Source: Anisodus tanguticus (lineage: Eukaryota; Streptophyta; Magnoliopsida; Solanales; Solanaceae). From it: a DNA stretch of 64,000 bases. The stretch lies in NCBI GenBank assembly GCA_034509755.1, contig CM067546.1, positions 16,350,615 to 16,414,614 on the forward strand, in the 5' to 3' direction. The notes beneath the pieces are model-generated. The model saw only the letters and a program-made list of their open reading frames with translations, did no database searches and was not told the DNA's origin. Of the stretch, positions 11,525 to 22,172 are shown piece by piece (within the stretch, counting starts at the first letter, position 1; every line of letters starts with the position of its first letter). A program made the translations under genes and the position numbers.

Positions 11525-12541
11525 CAAAATAGAAGAGTATATTACCAAAGCCATACAATCCATTATACAAACAAATGAAATCCTAATAGCCGGATTACAA
11601 GAAAATACCAACACTATCAACCAACTCAGAGAAGCCATAAAAGACTTGATAACTGTGAAAAATATACAGAGCGAAACATCATCATCCAGAACACCTCCTA
11701 TTACACTGAAAAAACCAAAAAACCCCACACCATTCATGTCAAATTTGGCAACCATGCCATAAAACATATCATCTTCTTCATCACCCCATATCCATGGCAG
11801 ATAAACTGAAGTATAAACAAATTTTATGATTACAAGACTAACCCTCATATCATACGAAGTGCAAAAATGAGCAGGTACCCAAGATTCATATGCAGTGAAC
11901 AAGCGAATCCAGAAATAGTGTCAAAACTATTCACCTATGGATTCATTGACAAATTAATAGTCGATGAGAACATGTGCAATATTGCTAAATTACCGAGTAT
12001 TATTGTGGAATCCACCAGATTAATGATGGAGTCATTCGAAAAAGGAATATGCGGAGTACAGGTATTTGATGCCTCTTTTGATTTAACTGGCAAACCAATC
12101 ATAATTTGTCATATATTCAAGACAGGGAAAAACAGTACAATCAGCGGAGATGATGAAAATCTGAACAAGAAAATCCCTTGCACTTTGGACAAATTCCAAG
12201 AATGGCTAAGTGCAAAGAGGACATTCGGATTAATCACTTTGAAAACCAGAATAGAAGAAATGCTGAGAGCAAAGAAGGCATGTATAATTGGAGACTCAAG
12301 AGGAGGAGAAGTTGAAGAGATTATTACCCTGTACTATGACAATGATATTATGACCCAAGATACCACAAGACTAAATACTATGCATGAAAAAATAGTCAAT
12401 ATACAATATACACATGCAAGAGAAACAATTGAAAAATACCAAAAGATAACCGAACAGAATAAAAGACCTTTGATAAACACCAGGCCTACCATTCCCACTA
12501 ATGTGATAAAAAATGAAGGAAATTCTGATCCTTTTGCATAA
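11508..12541 (+). pseudogene. EPRV1 transactivator/inclusion-body protein (broken)
   Basis: Homologue of the intact ORF at 45727-46812. In caulimovirids this protein forms cytoplasmic inclusion bodies and lets ribosomes re-initiate on polycistronic RNA. The ATG at 11508 overlaps the end of Pol. The N-terminal part (MSNNRDKIEEYITKAIQ..., likely coiled coil) stops at TAA 11760-11762. After frame disruption at about 11763-11840 the main domain reads on in another frame from about 11840 (DYKTNPHIIRSAKMSRYPRF) to TAA at 12539-12541, with the conserved FDASFDLTGKPI block. The end DPFA matches DPFS of the second copy. At least one stop and one frameshift inactivate it. Confidence 0.88.
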
Positions 12542-12650
12542 GGATCGTATTGATTATCAGAATATCGGAATCATGTAGTTTACTATGTGAAATCCCTATT
12601 GATTAACAGAATACTAGGAATCATATAGTCTGTTATGTGAAATCCAACAG

Positions 12651-12800
12651 CATCGGGAGCCTGTAGTATTTACTACTTGCAGCCCAAAAAATGATTACTC
12701 TGAATAGGGAGCCTGTAGTATTTACTACTTGCAGCCTAAAAAATGATTACTCTGTACAGGGAGCCTGTAGTTCACACTACTTGCAGCCCAATTTTTGAAT
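12651..12800 (+). repeat. ~52 bp tandem repeat with GTAGT-ACTAC palindromes
   Basis: Three units start GGGAGCCTGTAGT (about 12655, 12708 and 12760) and end ACTACTTGCAGCC. Each carries a palindrome: 12663-12676, 12715-12728 and 12767-12780. Two weaker relatives lie upstream at 12575-12586 and about 12625-12636. Confidence 0.9.
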
Positions 12801-12889
12801 ATCATCAATAAACGATTACTACAAAAAATCAATGAAGCAAGGCATATTACACCTGGAAAGCAGGAAACACCACCTAACAGAGACCATTA

Positions 12890-13035
12890 TCAAAAGCAAA
12901 AGAAGACAATGACAACCAGCTTTTGAAAAAACAAAAGCAGAAGAGGACAACTAGCTTTTGAAAGAGAAGCAGACAGGACAAAACAACTTTTGAAAAAAAG
13001 AAGCAGAAAAGGACAAAACATCTTTTGAAAAAGCA
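12890..13035 (+). repeat. A-rich array of AGCAGAA...GGACAA...CTTTTGAAA
   Basis: Four to five degenerate units of about 35-50 bases share an AAGCAGA...GGACAA core and CTTTTGAAA. Two further TTTGAAAAGTAA-like motifs precede the TATA box. Position suggests an enhancer-like part of the viral promoter; that role is inferred. Confidence 0.65.
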
Positions 13036-13152
13036 GCCGACAAACTGTAGCAATTACTATTTAATATTGTTTACTTTACTACTTTTGAAAAGTAACTATT
13101 GTTTACTTTAAGACTTTCGGAAAAGTAATGAATAGTGAATAGCCGAGGTCAT

Positions 13153-13162
13153 CTATATAAGG
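13153..13162 (+). promoter_or_regulatory. TATA box of EPRV1 pregenomic promoter
   Basis: CTATATAAGG followed by AGCCTCTTGTA. EPRV2 has CTATATAAAG followed by AGCCTCATTGTA at 47376, in the same place relative to the TAV gene and primer site. Confidence 0.75.
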
Positions 13163-13737
13163 AGCCTCTTGTAAACCTTAGAATCATTCGAAAAATTCTG
13201 AAACTTCTATACAACTCTTCACTTGAGAATCCATATGTCTAGCTAAACTCTCTCATTGTCTATAATCTAGATCGATGAGATTATCATAATACCAGAGAAG
13301 AAAACACTTTGAGAGATTATAATTATTACCATATCAGTCTATAAACTACCACCTTAGTAAGAATCTCAGAAGATATTCCGTTGAGAATTCCTAGGCACCC
13401 AGGCCAATCATCCCGCAAGTCCGAGGAAGGAGAAGGGAGGCAGAGCTAGGGTAAGGTTGAAATCTCCGGTGATCTGAAATTCCGATTAAGAGGTATGTTT
13501 TCTAGACTAGTATGTTTTCAATTATTATCTGGATAAATGTTAGTCTCTGCAATTATGATGCTTACACTGATTATAGGTTATAGACTTTTATTTAAAAATG
13601 AAATTTGAGTTGATACAACGCGCTACCTTATTACATGTTTACTATTTGATAAACTCTGAAAAAACTTTATCAACCTACCATCTATATTCCTACCCTCTTT
13701 AGGGTTATTAGATGAAGAAAAGATCCGCCCCCGAAAT

Positions 13738-13763
13738 TGGTATCAGAGAGAAATTGGTATCAG
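13738..13763 (+). other. Duplicated tRNA-Met primer-binding site at EPRV1 end
   Basis: TGGTATCAGAG at 13738-13748 is followed seven bases later by TGGTATCAG at 13755-13763, each preceded by GAAAT or AAAT. This is the start point of minus-strand DNA in the virus. Copia DNA begins right after the second copy. Confidence 0.85.
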
Positions 13764-14957
13764 TGGGGCCCGCTGCATGGTGGGTATGGTGGGGCCGAGG
13801 CCCAAGTACGTTGGTTGGGTGTCCCGGCCAAGAACTTCCTCGCGGGTTCCACTGTGGGCTAGAAAAATTGGGCCTACTTGACTGCTGAAATTGAGCCCAG
13901 TTTGGCTCGGCAGTGTACGGAACATAGGGGTTATGGGGCCCAGGCCCACTGACCCAGTTCTACGGCCATGGGCCCCAGGGCTGTGGCCAGTTGGCTTGCG
14001 GCCCACTGCCCCGAGGCCCATTTCTACCCCCGTTATTTCCACCGCGGTTTCAACCATGGTTCTTGCCATTATTTTTGTGATTCTGACTCTTTTTTCCGCC
14101 ACCATTGTTGCGGTTTTGGCCGGAATTGTTGGAGGCGAACGGAGAAAAATTAGACTCGATCATCATGAAGACAGAAGGGGCCCTATTGGCTACTTTCTTA
14201 GCCAAGCCTACTTCTTTGAGTATGAGCATTGAACGAGCCTGATAAAACTACGGAAGAGGACTGCTCTGACGAAAAGCATACCGACACCACTATAGGCCTC
14301 AAATAGGCCAGCAACCATCTGAAGAACAAGACGATTGTTGGTAACGGGCGCACCAACATTGCAGAGTTGGTCCTCCAATTCTTTTAACCTTTTGCAGTAA
14401 GCTGAAACGTTAAGAAAGTCTTCCATATTGACGTGGGAGAATTCCTGTTCAAGTGTAACAGCTCGAGAATTCTGATTATCTTGGAATATGTCACATACTC
14501 TATTCCAAGCAGCTATCTCCATAACGTCTGGTTCAATAATTGTTTGCAATAGGTCGGTAGAGATAGTGGAGTAAATCCACTGAAGAACGGTAGCATCAAG
14601 AGCCGTCCATAATTGAGGATCATCCTCGGGTTTAGGAATCCCTGTAGCCGTAGGAGCCGGGGGGATAATGTGATGGAGGACTTGATGCGAGCGTGCGTGA
14701 ACTTTGAACAGTTCGGCCCGCGTCGCGTATTGGACGTTTTCTATTTCAAGAATGATAGGGATGTGATTCTTGATGTTAGAAATAGTAAGGGCATGGTGAA
14801 ATGTGTTTTTAGCCATAATAGCAACGAACGACGTGAGGAAGGGATTTGGAAGAAAATTTGGGAAGAGAAAAGGCAATTCTGGGCACGGAAACCGAGAAGA
14901 AGGGCTCGGAACCACAGCTGGTTGGACGGAATTTGGAGAGGAAATATGAAACCTAGA
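13764..14957 (-). pseudogene. Copia gag (minus strand), truncated
   Basis: On the minus strand the gag gene begins just after the primer site. The main block, 14999 down to about 14208, reads a UBN2-type gag of copia elements: LWTALDATVLQWIYSTIS, then DNQNSRAVTLEQEFSHVNMEDF, then VGAPVTNNRLVLQMVAGL. It stops at about 14208. The C-terminal Asn/Gly- and Pro/Trp-rich tail is readable in another frame to about 13765, so there is a frameshift near 14210. The likely start is the Met before AKNTFHHALTISNIKNHIP, about 14815. EPRV1 abuts the tail, and no pol follows. The same gag family occurs in the element at 59427-63855. Confidence 0.85.
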
Positions 14958-14969
14958 CTTCTGATACCA
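14958..14969 (-). other. tRNA-Met primer-binding site (minus strand)
   Basis: The minus strand reads TGGTATCAGAAG directly after the LTR end (...TTTCTTTCA). Confidence 0.85.
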
Positions 14970-15257
14970 TGAAAGAAATAATCCCTTGATTATTTTCATT
15001 AATGAAAGAGTATATATACAATTTACAATTTTCCATAAAAGGAAAATCCTATTTCTATTCTACTCCCAAAACCCTATTCTAGTAGTACAAGAATCCTATA
15101 ATTATGGTAAGTGTACAATACTAATTAATACAATTATTTACACTACAAAGCAGCCACAAAACCGTGATATACACTAATTATGGTAAGTGTATATCATGGG
15201 TACAATATAGCTACAAAACCGTGATATACACTACTTATGGTAAGTGTATATTTAACA
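14970..15257 (-). repeat. 288 bp copia LTR, minus strand
   Basis: On the minus strand it starts TGTTAAATATACAC at 15257 and ends TTTCTTTCA at 14970, followed by the PBS. It contains repeated segments around AAAACCGTGATATACACTA and TATGGTAAGTGTA. The purine run GAGGGAGAA lies just before the start, which is what precedes a 3' LTR rather than a 5' LTR. It may therefore be shared by two head-to-tail copies. Confidence 0.7.
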
Positions 15258-15345
15258 TTCTCCCTCATGTGTATTGCTCCTAAACTGATGAAATAGTTGG
15301 GTTTTGTGAAGTCTGGACATGTCTGCTTCTAGCAAAAGTGTTTTT
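15258..15345 (-). pseudogene. Possible copia pol 3' end and PPT
   Basis: The minus strand reads ADMSRLHKTQLFHQFRSN followed by THEGEC and a stop, then the purine run and the LTR. The ending resembles the last residues of copia pol genes. It is only about 28 codons, so the call is weak. Confidence 0.35.
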
Positions 15346-16263
15346 TTTTTCTTTTGATTAAGAGTATGTATACCCTTGGTTTACACATCTGTTACAACTG
15401 TTGTTAGCCTTTAAAAAGCCATAGGTTGCTTCTGTTCATTCTCATACAAGATGTTTAAGCATATAGGATGTATAGTCTCTGCTGCCTCTTTTGGAACCTG
15501 CTTGTTTGATGATATTTGCTTCTCTAAGCTTATATGTGTGGATTTGATTGCCTTTTCTCCTCTTCTTCCTCTTTTCCTCCTTTTGTGTTGATAATGCATA
15601 ACTTAATATGCTCTTAAGATATATACACCCGTTATACTACATATCCTTGAGTATACAAGTATATATATACTATATATCTTTCGTATATTAGAGTATATCA
15701 AGGAGAGTTGACCATTATTAAGTAATTGCTCTTCTTCTCCTTTCCTTCTCTTCTCTTTCCCTTAGTTCTTAGTATGTTCAATATAACATCAATATACAAG
15801 GCATATATATTAAGTGTAGATACACAGTATATCTACTATATATTTGATGTATATAAGGCTGTTTTCATGCTATTAAATGGCATACATGTTTCCAGTTTTC
15901 TCTAAAGTGTGTTGTTTATTAAATAAATATATGTGCTAATCATTTTCTGCTCTTTTTGTGCATGAACACCCTATCCGAGAGTCCAATTGGACTGTCCTTG
16001 CCCCGGAAGCCCAACACATATTAGATCAACTCAGCCCGCTAAGTGGGCCCACCTTGTGTTGCTTTCTCTTTTATTGACAAGAAGATGTAAGCAAGTCAGA
16101 AGCATTGGTCGTTGGTAATCATGATATTTTTGGTTATCCTAAAATGAACATTCTTTTTGTTGCGACTTTAGAGGTCTAGTATATATAGAGAAAACAAAAG
16201 GAATATTTATAGCGTACACCTTGGGCAGCAGAAATTTCTTCTTAGTTTATTCGAGTTTGCTGA
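15346..16263. other. Gene-free AT-rich stretch
   Basis: This holds several runs of alternating TA (near 15660-15710 and 15785-15850) and no ORF with recognisable content. I see no RNA gene. It may be old repeat DNA or host intergenic sequence. Confidence 0.4.
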
Positions 16264-17716
16264 TGTTAGGTGTATTAATACGTTTTTCCGCCATGTTTTA
16301 CCTATATTTGTACCGTTGTTTTAGAGCTAAATGCATTAAATATACCTAACATCTATTGACTATTTGATATGAAACTAATCGGTTCATTATTATTGAATAT
16401 AGGTATTTTACGTGAAAAATACGTCGTTTCGGAGAGAAAAGGCCAAAATACGCTAAGTGTGGAACCCGCAAGAGCCTCGCCGGGCGAAGCTCAAAGCAAG
16501 GATGCTTCTCGCTGTAGAGCTCGCAGAAGCATAAAAGTTGACATATAATGTGATCTAAGACATAAGGGGACATAAAGATGATACTTGGATAAGGCAATGA
16601 TTGGCTAAAGTTCACAATGTGAAATTGGAATTGGGGTTGTCTACGTGGCAGCATACAAAAACAATATGTTTACAAGATATGTGCTTCAGTTGATTGTAAC
16701 TCGCAATGCGAGGCGGTTGGCAAATTTTCGGATAAAAGTTATTTCCCGATTTGTTTGGACTACGTTAGTTCGTTAGGGCTTTTTCCTATACTTATAAAGA
16801 GTCCATAAAACCGGGTTTTTAAATAGCTTTGGGCTTAACTTATGACTTTGAATTTAGAACTTTTGACCTAGGGAGAGTTTGGAACTGACGTGAAGGTTAA
16901 AGATTATTAGGTTTTACCTCTTCTTTTCCTTACTACTAGTTTTTATATTTTCTTTGAATGATTTGTTGTTTTTCCTCCATGTGTATGTGGAGATAAACTT
17001 CTCGTTCCAAGGTTATGGTTCTTTCATGAATGTTGTTATTCAAAAAACGATTTCAATTAATTAGCTTATCGTATTGACTTATTTATTTAATTCTGAGCTT
17101 AATTATTTGGTTGTTTGATCACTAATCGAATACTATCTTTGATTTTTAGATTGAACTCGAGAGATAAATACTAGGATAGTAACAGGGTTAAATAGAGCAG
17201 GATCTCAATCCTGGCATCGGGGAGCGGATTTGTGTCTAGGATAAAGATACACCTAGATCGTCTTGTTTGGTTAGAATACAGGAAATATAAATGTATTTGT
17301 ATTAAGGTTCATGACCATAGAGATATAGGCGTGAAAGTAATACAAATAGGCGACTAGAGGACTTGAGAGATTCGTAGTCGTAATATCAACCCTGTCAATC
17401 TGTAAACTGGATAAATTAAGAAGTTGAATCAATTAAAGAATACAATGTGATTGTTAGATAGTTCAGAGCCCTAGATCGGTTTCATATTATTGATACTATA
17501 AAAGCCTGCTCTTTCTTTGTCGAAGTTCATTATTTGTTTTCTTTTTATTTTAATTAGTTTAGAATTACAACCTACAGAACCTCTCTTATACAGATAATTC
17601 GAATCATTTAATTTATCTAACAGTTAATCATAAGTCCCTATGGGTTCGACAATCAATTTCTAAAATCACTATATTTCGTGTACGACCATGTATGATTGCA
17701 TGTGCGTTTGGAAGCA
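16264..17716 (+). repeat. LTR-A of non-autonomous LTR element
   Basis: Begins TGTTAGGTGTATTAATACG and ends GGAAGCA just before the primer site. It is about 1.45 kb and is colinear with LTR-B at 20566-22035, with roughly nine bases in ten identical by eye. A GC-rich palindrome lies at 16472-16492. The bases before it (GCTGA) do not look like a PPT, so this is the element's left end. Confidence 0.85.
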
Positions 17717-17725
17717 ATAAGTTTG

Positions 17726-17743
17726 TGGCGCCGTTAACGGGGA
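17726..17743 (+). other. Athila-type primer-binding site A
   Basis: TGGCGCCGTTAACGGGGA is two bases away from TGGCGCCGTTGCCGGGGA at 22042, the primer site typical of Athila and related gypsy elements. Confidence 0.85.
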
Positions 17744-20565
17744 CTTGGAGATTAACTGTTTTTCTAGATTAGACTTTTACTTTTATCTTTACAAGTTTTT
17801 TTGTAAATATTTTTATTTTTATAATTATTTGTGTTTTTTTCTCTTAGTGTGTTTCTAGTTCTCTCGGCATGACATCTGGGGATTGAATATACTAAGGTAA
17901 GGTTATCGATGAAGACGCTTGATTGACGGAAGATTTTTATGACCCGTGTTTTTTGTCTTGTCGTGACTTGACATCTTGAAAGTCTGAATTTGAATATGGG
18001 AGTAAGGGTCGATATTGTGATGAATATTATCGATTAAGGGAATATGGGAAACGACGTTGTTTACTAACAATGTTGGTGAATGATTGGCCTAAGGAGAGAG
18101 TTGATCTTGCACAAGAAATTGACAGGTTTGGCTTGGTTGTGCACAAGTTGAGTGCAAAGGTTGATGTGTGCAACCCCCAATAATTTAGTGATGAGTTGTG
18201 TAAAGCTGCAAAAGATCTTATAGGCCAAATTGAGGAGCTAAAATGAGAATATCAATCATTAGACCATGTTTTTCATTTTAGTGCCAATGTTGAGAAGAGT
18301 GTTCTAGAGTCATGTGAGGTAGTAGATAACATTACTTTTGGAGACTTGAGTGTATGTATATATGGGGATGTAAATAGTACTACAATTCATGAGTTAGGGC
18401 GCATTAGACCTCATTCTAATTATTTTTTCATATTGTGTTTATATAGTAAGATAGTAATCGAGCCATTTGAGCCTATGGGGGAGACAAAGCGCGAGGATGA
18501 GAGTGCCTACATTCTTGAATTTATTGTTCCAAAAAGCAAAAATTACACCCCTCATCTAAAGGTTGAAAAGTGCAAAGTGATAAATTTATTATTTGGCCTG
18601 GCTATCTTTATACCCCTACCAAAGGAGCATATCTGCAGACTAAATGCCTTGTTAGGGGTACAAATCATAAGTTCAAGGTGGAGGGAAAAGTTTTCACGCC
18701 GTGCAGCGACGTTAAATTAAGCGCTTGTTGGGAGGCAACCTAGCTTGTATTTTATTTTTATTTTATTTTATTTTTATACAATTACGTTTTCTTTTTATTT
18801 TTTACAGATTAGGGGAAGTTCGAATACCCGAAGTTGAAGCTGATGAGCTAGTTTGGACTTAAGTGTGGGGTCGTGTTGACCTTGATGTTGAGGATCATGC
18901 TGCTAGCTAGGCCCTAGAAGGTCTCAGGGAGTATTTCTCACCCTTATTTTAATTTTTCTATTTTATTTATGCATTGAGGACAACGCATATTTTTAAGTGT
19001 GGGTGGATGCTTCCAATAATTTTGAGGTCGAGGATAATTATGCCACAGGAATTTTTTAATAGTTCTTAGAGTCTTATGAATTTTAGTAAAAAAATCAAAA
19101 AATCAAGAAAAAATTCACAAAGATTTTATTTTGGTCTTTTTTTATTTTACGTTTAGTCTTTTATTGTTTTTTCTCATTAGTGGCATAAATGATCCACCCT
19201 TTGGTTTTTTTATGGTCTCGGATTTTTTTTCAAAGGGGGCCCTTGAACCGGGTAATTTTATTTTGTATTTTTTTTAGAATTAATTTTTTTAGAAGTAGTA
19301 AAGGAGAGAGAAGAACGACCCTTTGACTAATTTGCTAGCATATTTAGGCCTGAGCTTAAGTAGTACTTTCATGTGAGTGCTTGAGTTAATCTAGAATAGC
19401 AGACTTTATGACATCTAGACTCAGACTTGTGACTCTGTATATAGCTTATTCTTATTTTGTAGTTCATCATGACCGTATCTGTCTTAGAGTAAAATTGATC
19501 CATCTTGATTGATACTTGTGCCATGTGGTGAGGATTTGATTGCATATATTCCATGTTTTGCATCTTAGTCTAGAACTTGCTCTGTGCGCTGTTTAGAAGA
19601 TAATAATAGGCTTTCTTTGGTATGTCTTGGGAATTTTAGCCTTTGCAGATATGGTTACCACTAGTTAGCCCTTTGAGCGTGTAGCCTTTTGTTTGAAAGC
19701 CGTATTTTTTCCTTGATCCTTTTGTTTGAATCTCTAGTTTTTGAATTCTGCTTTCTTGAGCACTGTAATTTAGACTGTGTTATAATTGTGAAATCCAAAG
19801 AAAAGAGATGGTAGAGTGTAAAAGGTAACCAATGTTAGCTAAGGTGATAAAAAGACCCTCTTAGAAAGAATGTGACATGAGAAAAAAATAAAAAAATTGC
19901 TTTAAAAAATAAATTGAAATGTTCTTGATATGAGGGAAATACTTGTCAAATAATTGATGAAGAGAGGGCGGAAAAAAAATAAAGTTAAGAGGTGAAAATA
20001 ATGAGTGATGAAGTCTAAAAGTGCAAAGTATTTAGGGAAGTGTAAGTCACTATTATATAGTTGTCCTACCCGTCCCCTATACAATATTATAACCCGTTAA
20101 AGTCCTATTTGATTCTATTTGAGCACACTTAATTAATATAGATGTACATAATGGGCAAGCGTATGATTCTTTGTGCATACATGAGAATTCTTTTGTGAGC
20201 GCGAGATTTTGATGTTAAGTCCTTAAATTACATTCATTCTTTGATTTGAGTGTGTGTACTTGGGCACTTGTTTCATGATGGATAGGTGACGTATTAGCTT
20301 TCTCTGACAGAGTAGGTGAGCAAACTTAAATTTGATAAGTTAGAGTCCGTCTATGAGGTTAGGAGGATAGAAGTTTGTCGCTCGATTGAGTTGGTTTGTA
20401 TATCTTGCATGATGATCAAAAAGTGTATTTGATTGTTTGAGTTGCTATAGGGCCTAATTGTTGGTATCAATCAAAGTGATGATGTTCCTAGACTTGATTT
20501 ATTGGGGGAGGGGGGTGTTTAGTCAATTGTTCGAGGACGAACAAAGGTTCAAGTGTGAGTGGTGA
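17744..20565 (+). mobile_element. Internal region A of LARD-like element
   Basis: About 2.8 kb between LTR-A and LTR-B with no protease, RT or integrase. A degraded coding stretch lies at about 18070-18720. After it comes GCGCTTGTTGGGAGGCAACC, wording often seen in plant LARD/TR-GAG-type internal regions, then a long T/A-rich untranslated part. The end, about 20520-20565, reads TTCGAGGACGAACAAAGG and leads into LTR-B; GGGGGAGGGGGG near 20505 could serve as a PPT. The element would depend on enzymes from another gypsy element. Confidence 0.7.
18064..18720 (+). pseudogene. Conserved ORF of unknown function, copy A (broken)
   Basis: Homologue of the ORF at 25931-26185 and its continuation in copy B. 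The first part reads LVNDWPKERVDLAQEIDRFG and has a stop where copy B reads VQQFSDELC; it continues in pieces. From 18346 a 124-codon frame reads ...SVCIYGDVNSTTIHELGRIR and ends RAATLN at 18720. The N-terminal half looks like a coiled coil. I do not recognise the protein. It may be a relic of an Athila-type gag, or a private ORF of this element. Confidence 0.5.
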
Positions 20566-22035
20566 TGTTAGGTGTATTTATACGCTTTTCTGCCATGTTT
20601 TACCCATATTTGTACTGTTATTTTAGAGCTAAATGCATTAAATATACCTAGCATTTATTGACTATTCGATATGAAATTAATCCGTGCATTATTATTAAAT
20701 ATAGGTACTTTACGTGAAAGATACGTCGTTTCGGAGATAAAAGGCCAAAATTCGCTATGTGTGGAACCCACAAGAGCCTCGCCAGGCGAAGCTCAAACCA
20801 AGGATGCTTCTCGCTGTAGAGCTCGCCAAGCGAGCAGAAGCATAAAAGTTGACATGAAATGTGGTCTAAGACAAAGTGGTTAAGGGGACATAATGATGAT
20901 ACTTGGAGAAGGCAATGATTGGCTAAAGTTCACATGAAATTGGAATTGGGGTTGTCTACGTGGCAGCATACAAAAACAATATGTTTCCAAGATATATGTG
21001 CTTCAGTTGATTGTCACTCGCAATACGAGGCGGTCGGCAAATTTTCGGATAAAAGTTATTTCCCAATTTGTTTGGACTAGGTTATTTCATTAGGGCTTTT
21101 TCCTATACTTATAAATAGTCCATAATACAGGCTTCTAAATAGCTTTGAGAATAACTTGTGACCCTGAGTTTAGAATTTTATTTAAGAAGAACTTGGAGTC
21201 GATGTGAAGGCCGGAGATTATTAGGTTTTATCTCTTCTTCTCCTTACAACTAATTTTTATATTTTATTTGGATGATTTATTGTTTTTCTCTATGTGTATG
21301 TGAAGCTAAACTTCTCGTTCTAGGGTTATGGTTCTTTCATGAACGTTGTTATTCAAATATTGATTTCAATTAATTAGCTTATCGTATTGATTTATTTATT
21401 TAATCCTAAGCTTAATTATTTGGTTGCTTGATCACCAATCGAATATTATCTTTGATTCTTAGATTGAATTCGAGAGAGAAATACTAGGATATCAATAGAG
21501 TTAAATAGAGTAGGATCTCAATTCTAGGCATCGGGGAGCGAATTTTCGTCTAGGATAGAGATATACCTATATCGCCCTGCTTGGTTGGAATACAGGAAAT
21601 ATAAATGCATTTGTGTTAAGGTTCATGACCATAGAGATATAGGCGTGAAAGTAATACAAATAAGTGACTAGAGGACTCGACAGATTTGTAGTCGTAATAT
21701 CAACCTTGTCAATCAGTTTACTGAATAAATTAATAAGTTGAATCAATTGAAGAATACAACATGATTGTTAGATATCCCATAGACCTAGATCGGTTTCAAA
21801 TAATTGATAATGTAAAAACCCACACTTTCTTTGTCGAAGTTCATTATTTATTTTCTTTTTATTTTAATTAGTTTAGAATTACAACCTACGGATTTCATCT
21901 CTTATATAGATAATTCGGATTGTTTAATTTAGCTAACAATTAATCATAAGTCCCTATGGGTTCGACATTCAATTTTTAAAATTATTATATTACTTGTACG
22001 ACCACATACACTTGTATGTGCGTTTGAGAGGAACA
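20566..22035 (+). repeat. LTR-B shared by two tandem element copies
   Basis: Begins TGTTAGGTGTATTTATACG and ends GAGGAACA, about 1.47 kb. It serves as the 3' LTR of copy A, and because it is followed by an intact PBS and a second internal region it is also the 5' LTR of copy B. Palindromes lie at 20774-20794 and 20821-20835. Open frames inside it (for example 20671-20883) have no protein content. Confidence 0.88.
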
Positions 22036-22041
22036 AGTTTT

Positions 22042-22059
22042 TGGCGCCGTTGCCGGGGA
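22042..22059 (+). other. Athila-type primer-binding site B
   Basis: TGGCGCCGTTGCCGGGGA lies six bases after the end of LTR-B. Confidence 0.9.
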
Positions 22060-22164
22060 GTTAGAAATTAACTGTTTTTCTAGATTAGACTTTCACCTTT
22101 ATCTTTACAAGTTTTTTTGTAAATATTTTTATTTTTATAATTATTTGATTTATTCTCTTAGTGT

Positions 22165-22172
22165 GTTTCTAG
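22165..22172. repeat. 8 bp target duplication of hAT, left
   Basis: GTTTCTAG, repeated exactly at 25709-25716 on the other side of the element. Confidence 0.97.

Larger units (their letters stand above)
9753..13763 (+). mobile_element. Endogenous pararetrovirus copy 1 (EPRV1), partial
   Basis: About 4.0 kb of integrated caulimovirid DNA: the distal part of the protease domain, RT, RNase H, the transactivator gene and the whole intergenic promoter region up to the tRNA primer site. It lacks the movement and coat genes and everything before the protease active site. The plus strand is strongly A-rich, as is EPRV2, its partner at 38725-48108. Protein-level similarity to EPRV2 is high while many third codon positions differ; I judge nucleotide identity at about 80% by eye. 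The left edge sits in gypsy gag and the right edge in copia gag. I see no target duplication. Family Caulimoviridae is clear; genus is unresolved. Confidence 0.9.
12542..13763 (+). promoter_or_regulatory. EPRV1 large intergenic region
   Basis: Non-coding region after the TAV gene. In order it holds: GTAGT...ACTAC palindromes inside a ~52 bp tandem repeat, an A-rich array with CTTTTGAAA motifs, a TATA box, a leader of about 570 bases with no long ORF, and the tRNA-Met primer site. In caulimovirids this region drives the pregenomic RNA and primes minus-strand synthesis. The parallel region of EPRV2 has the same order. Confidence 0.8.
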
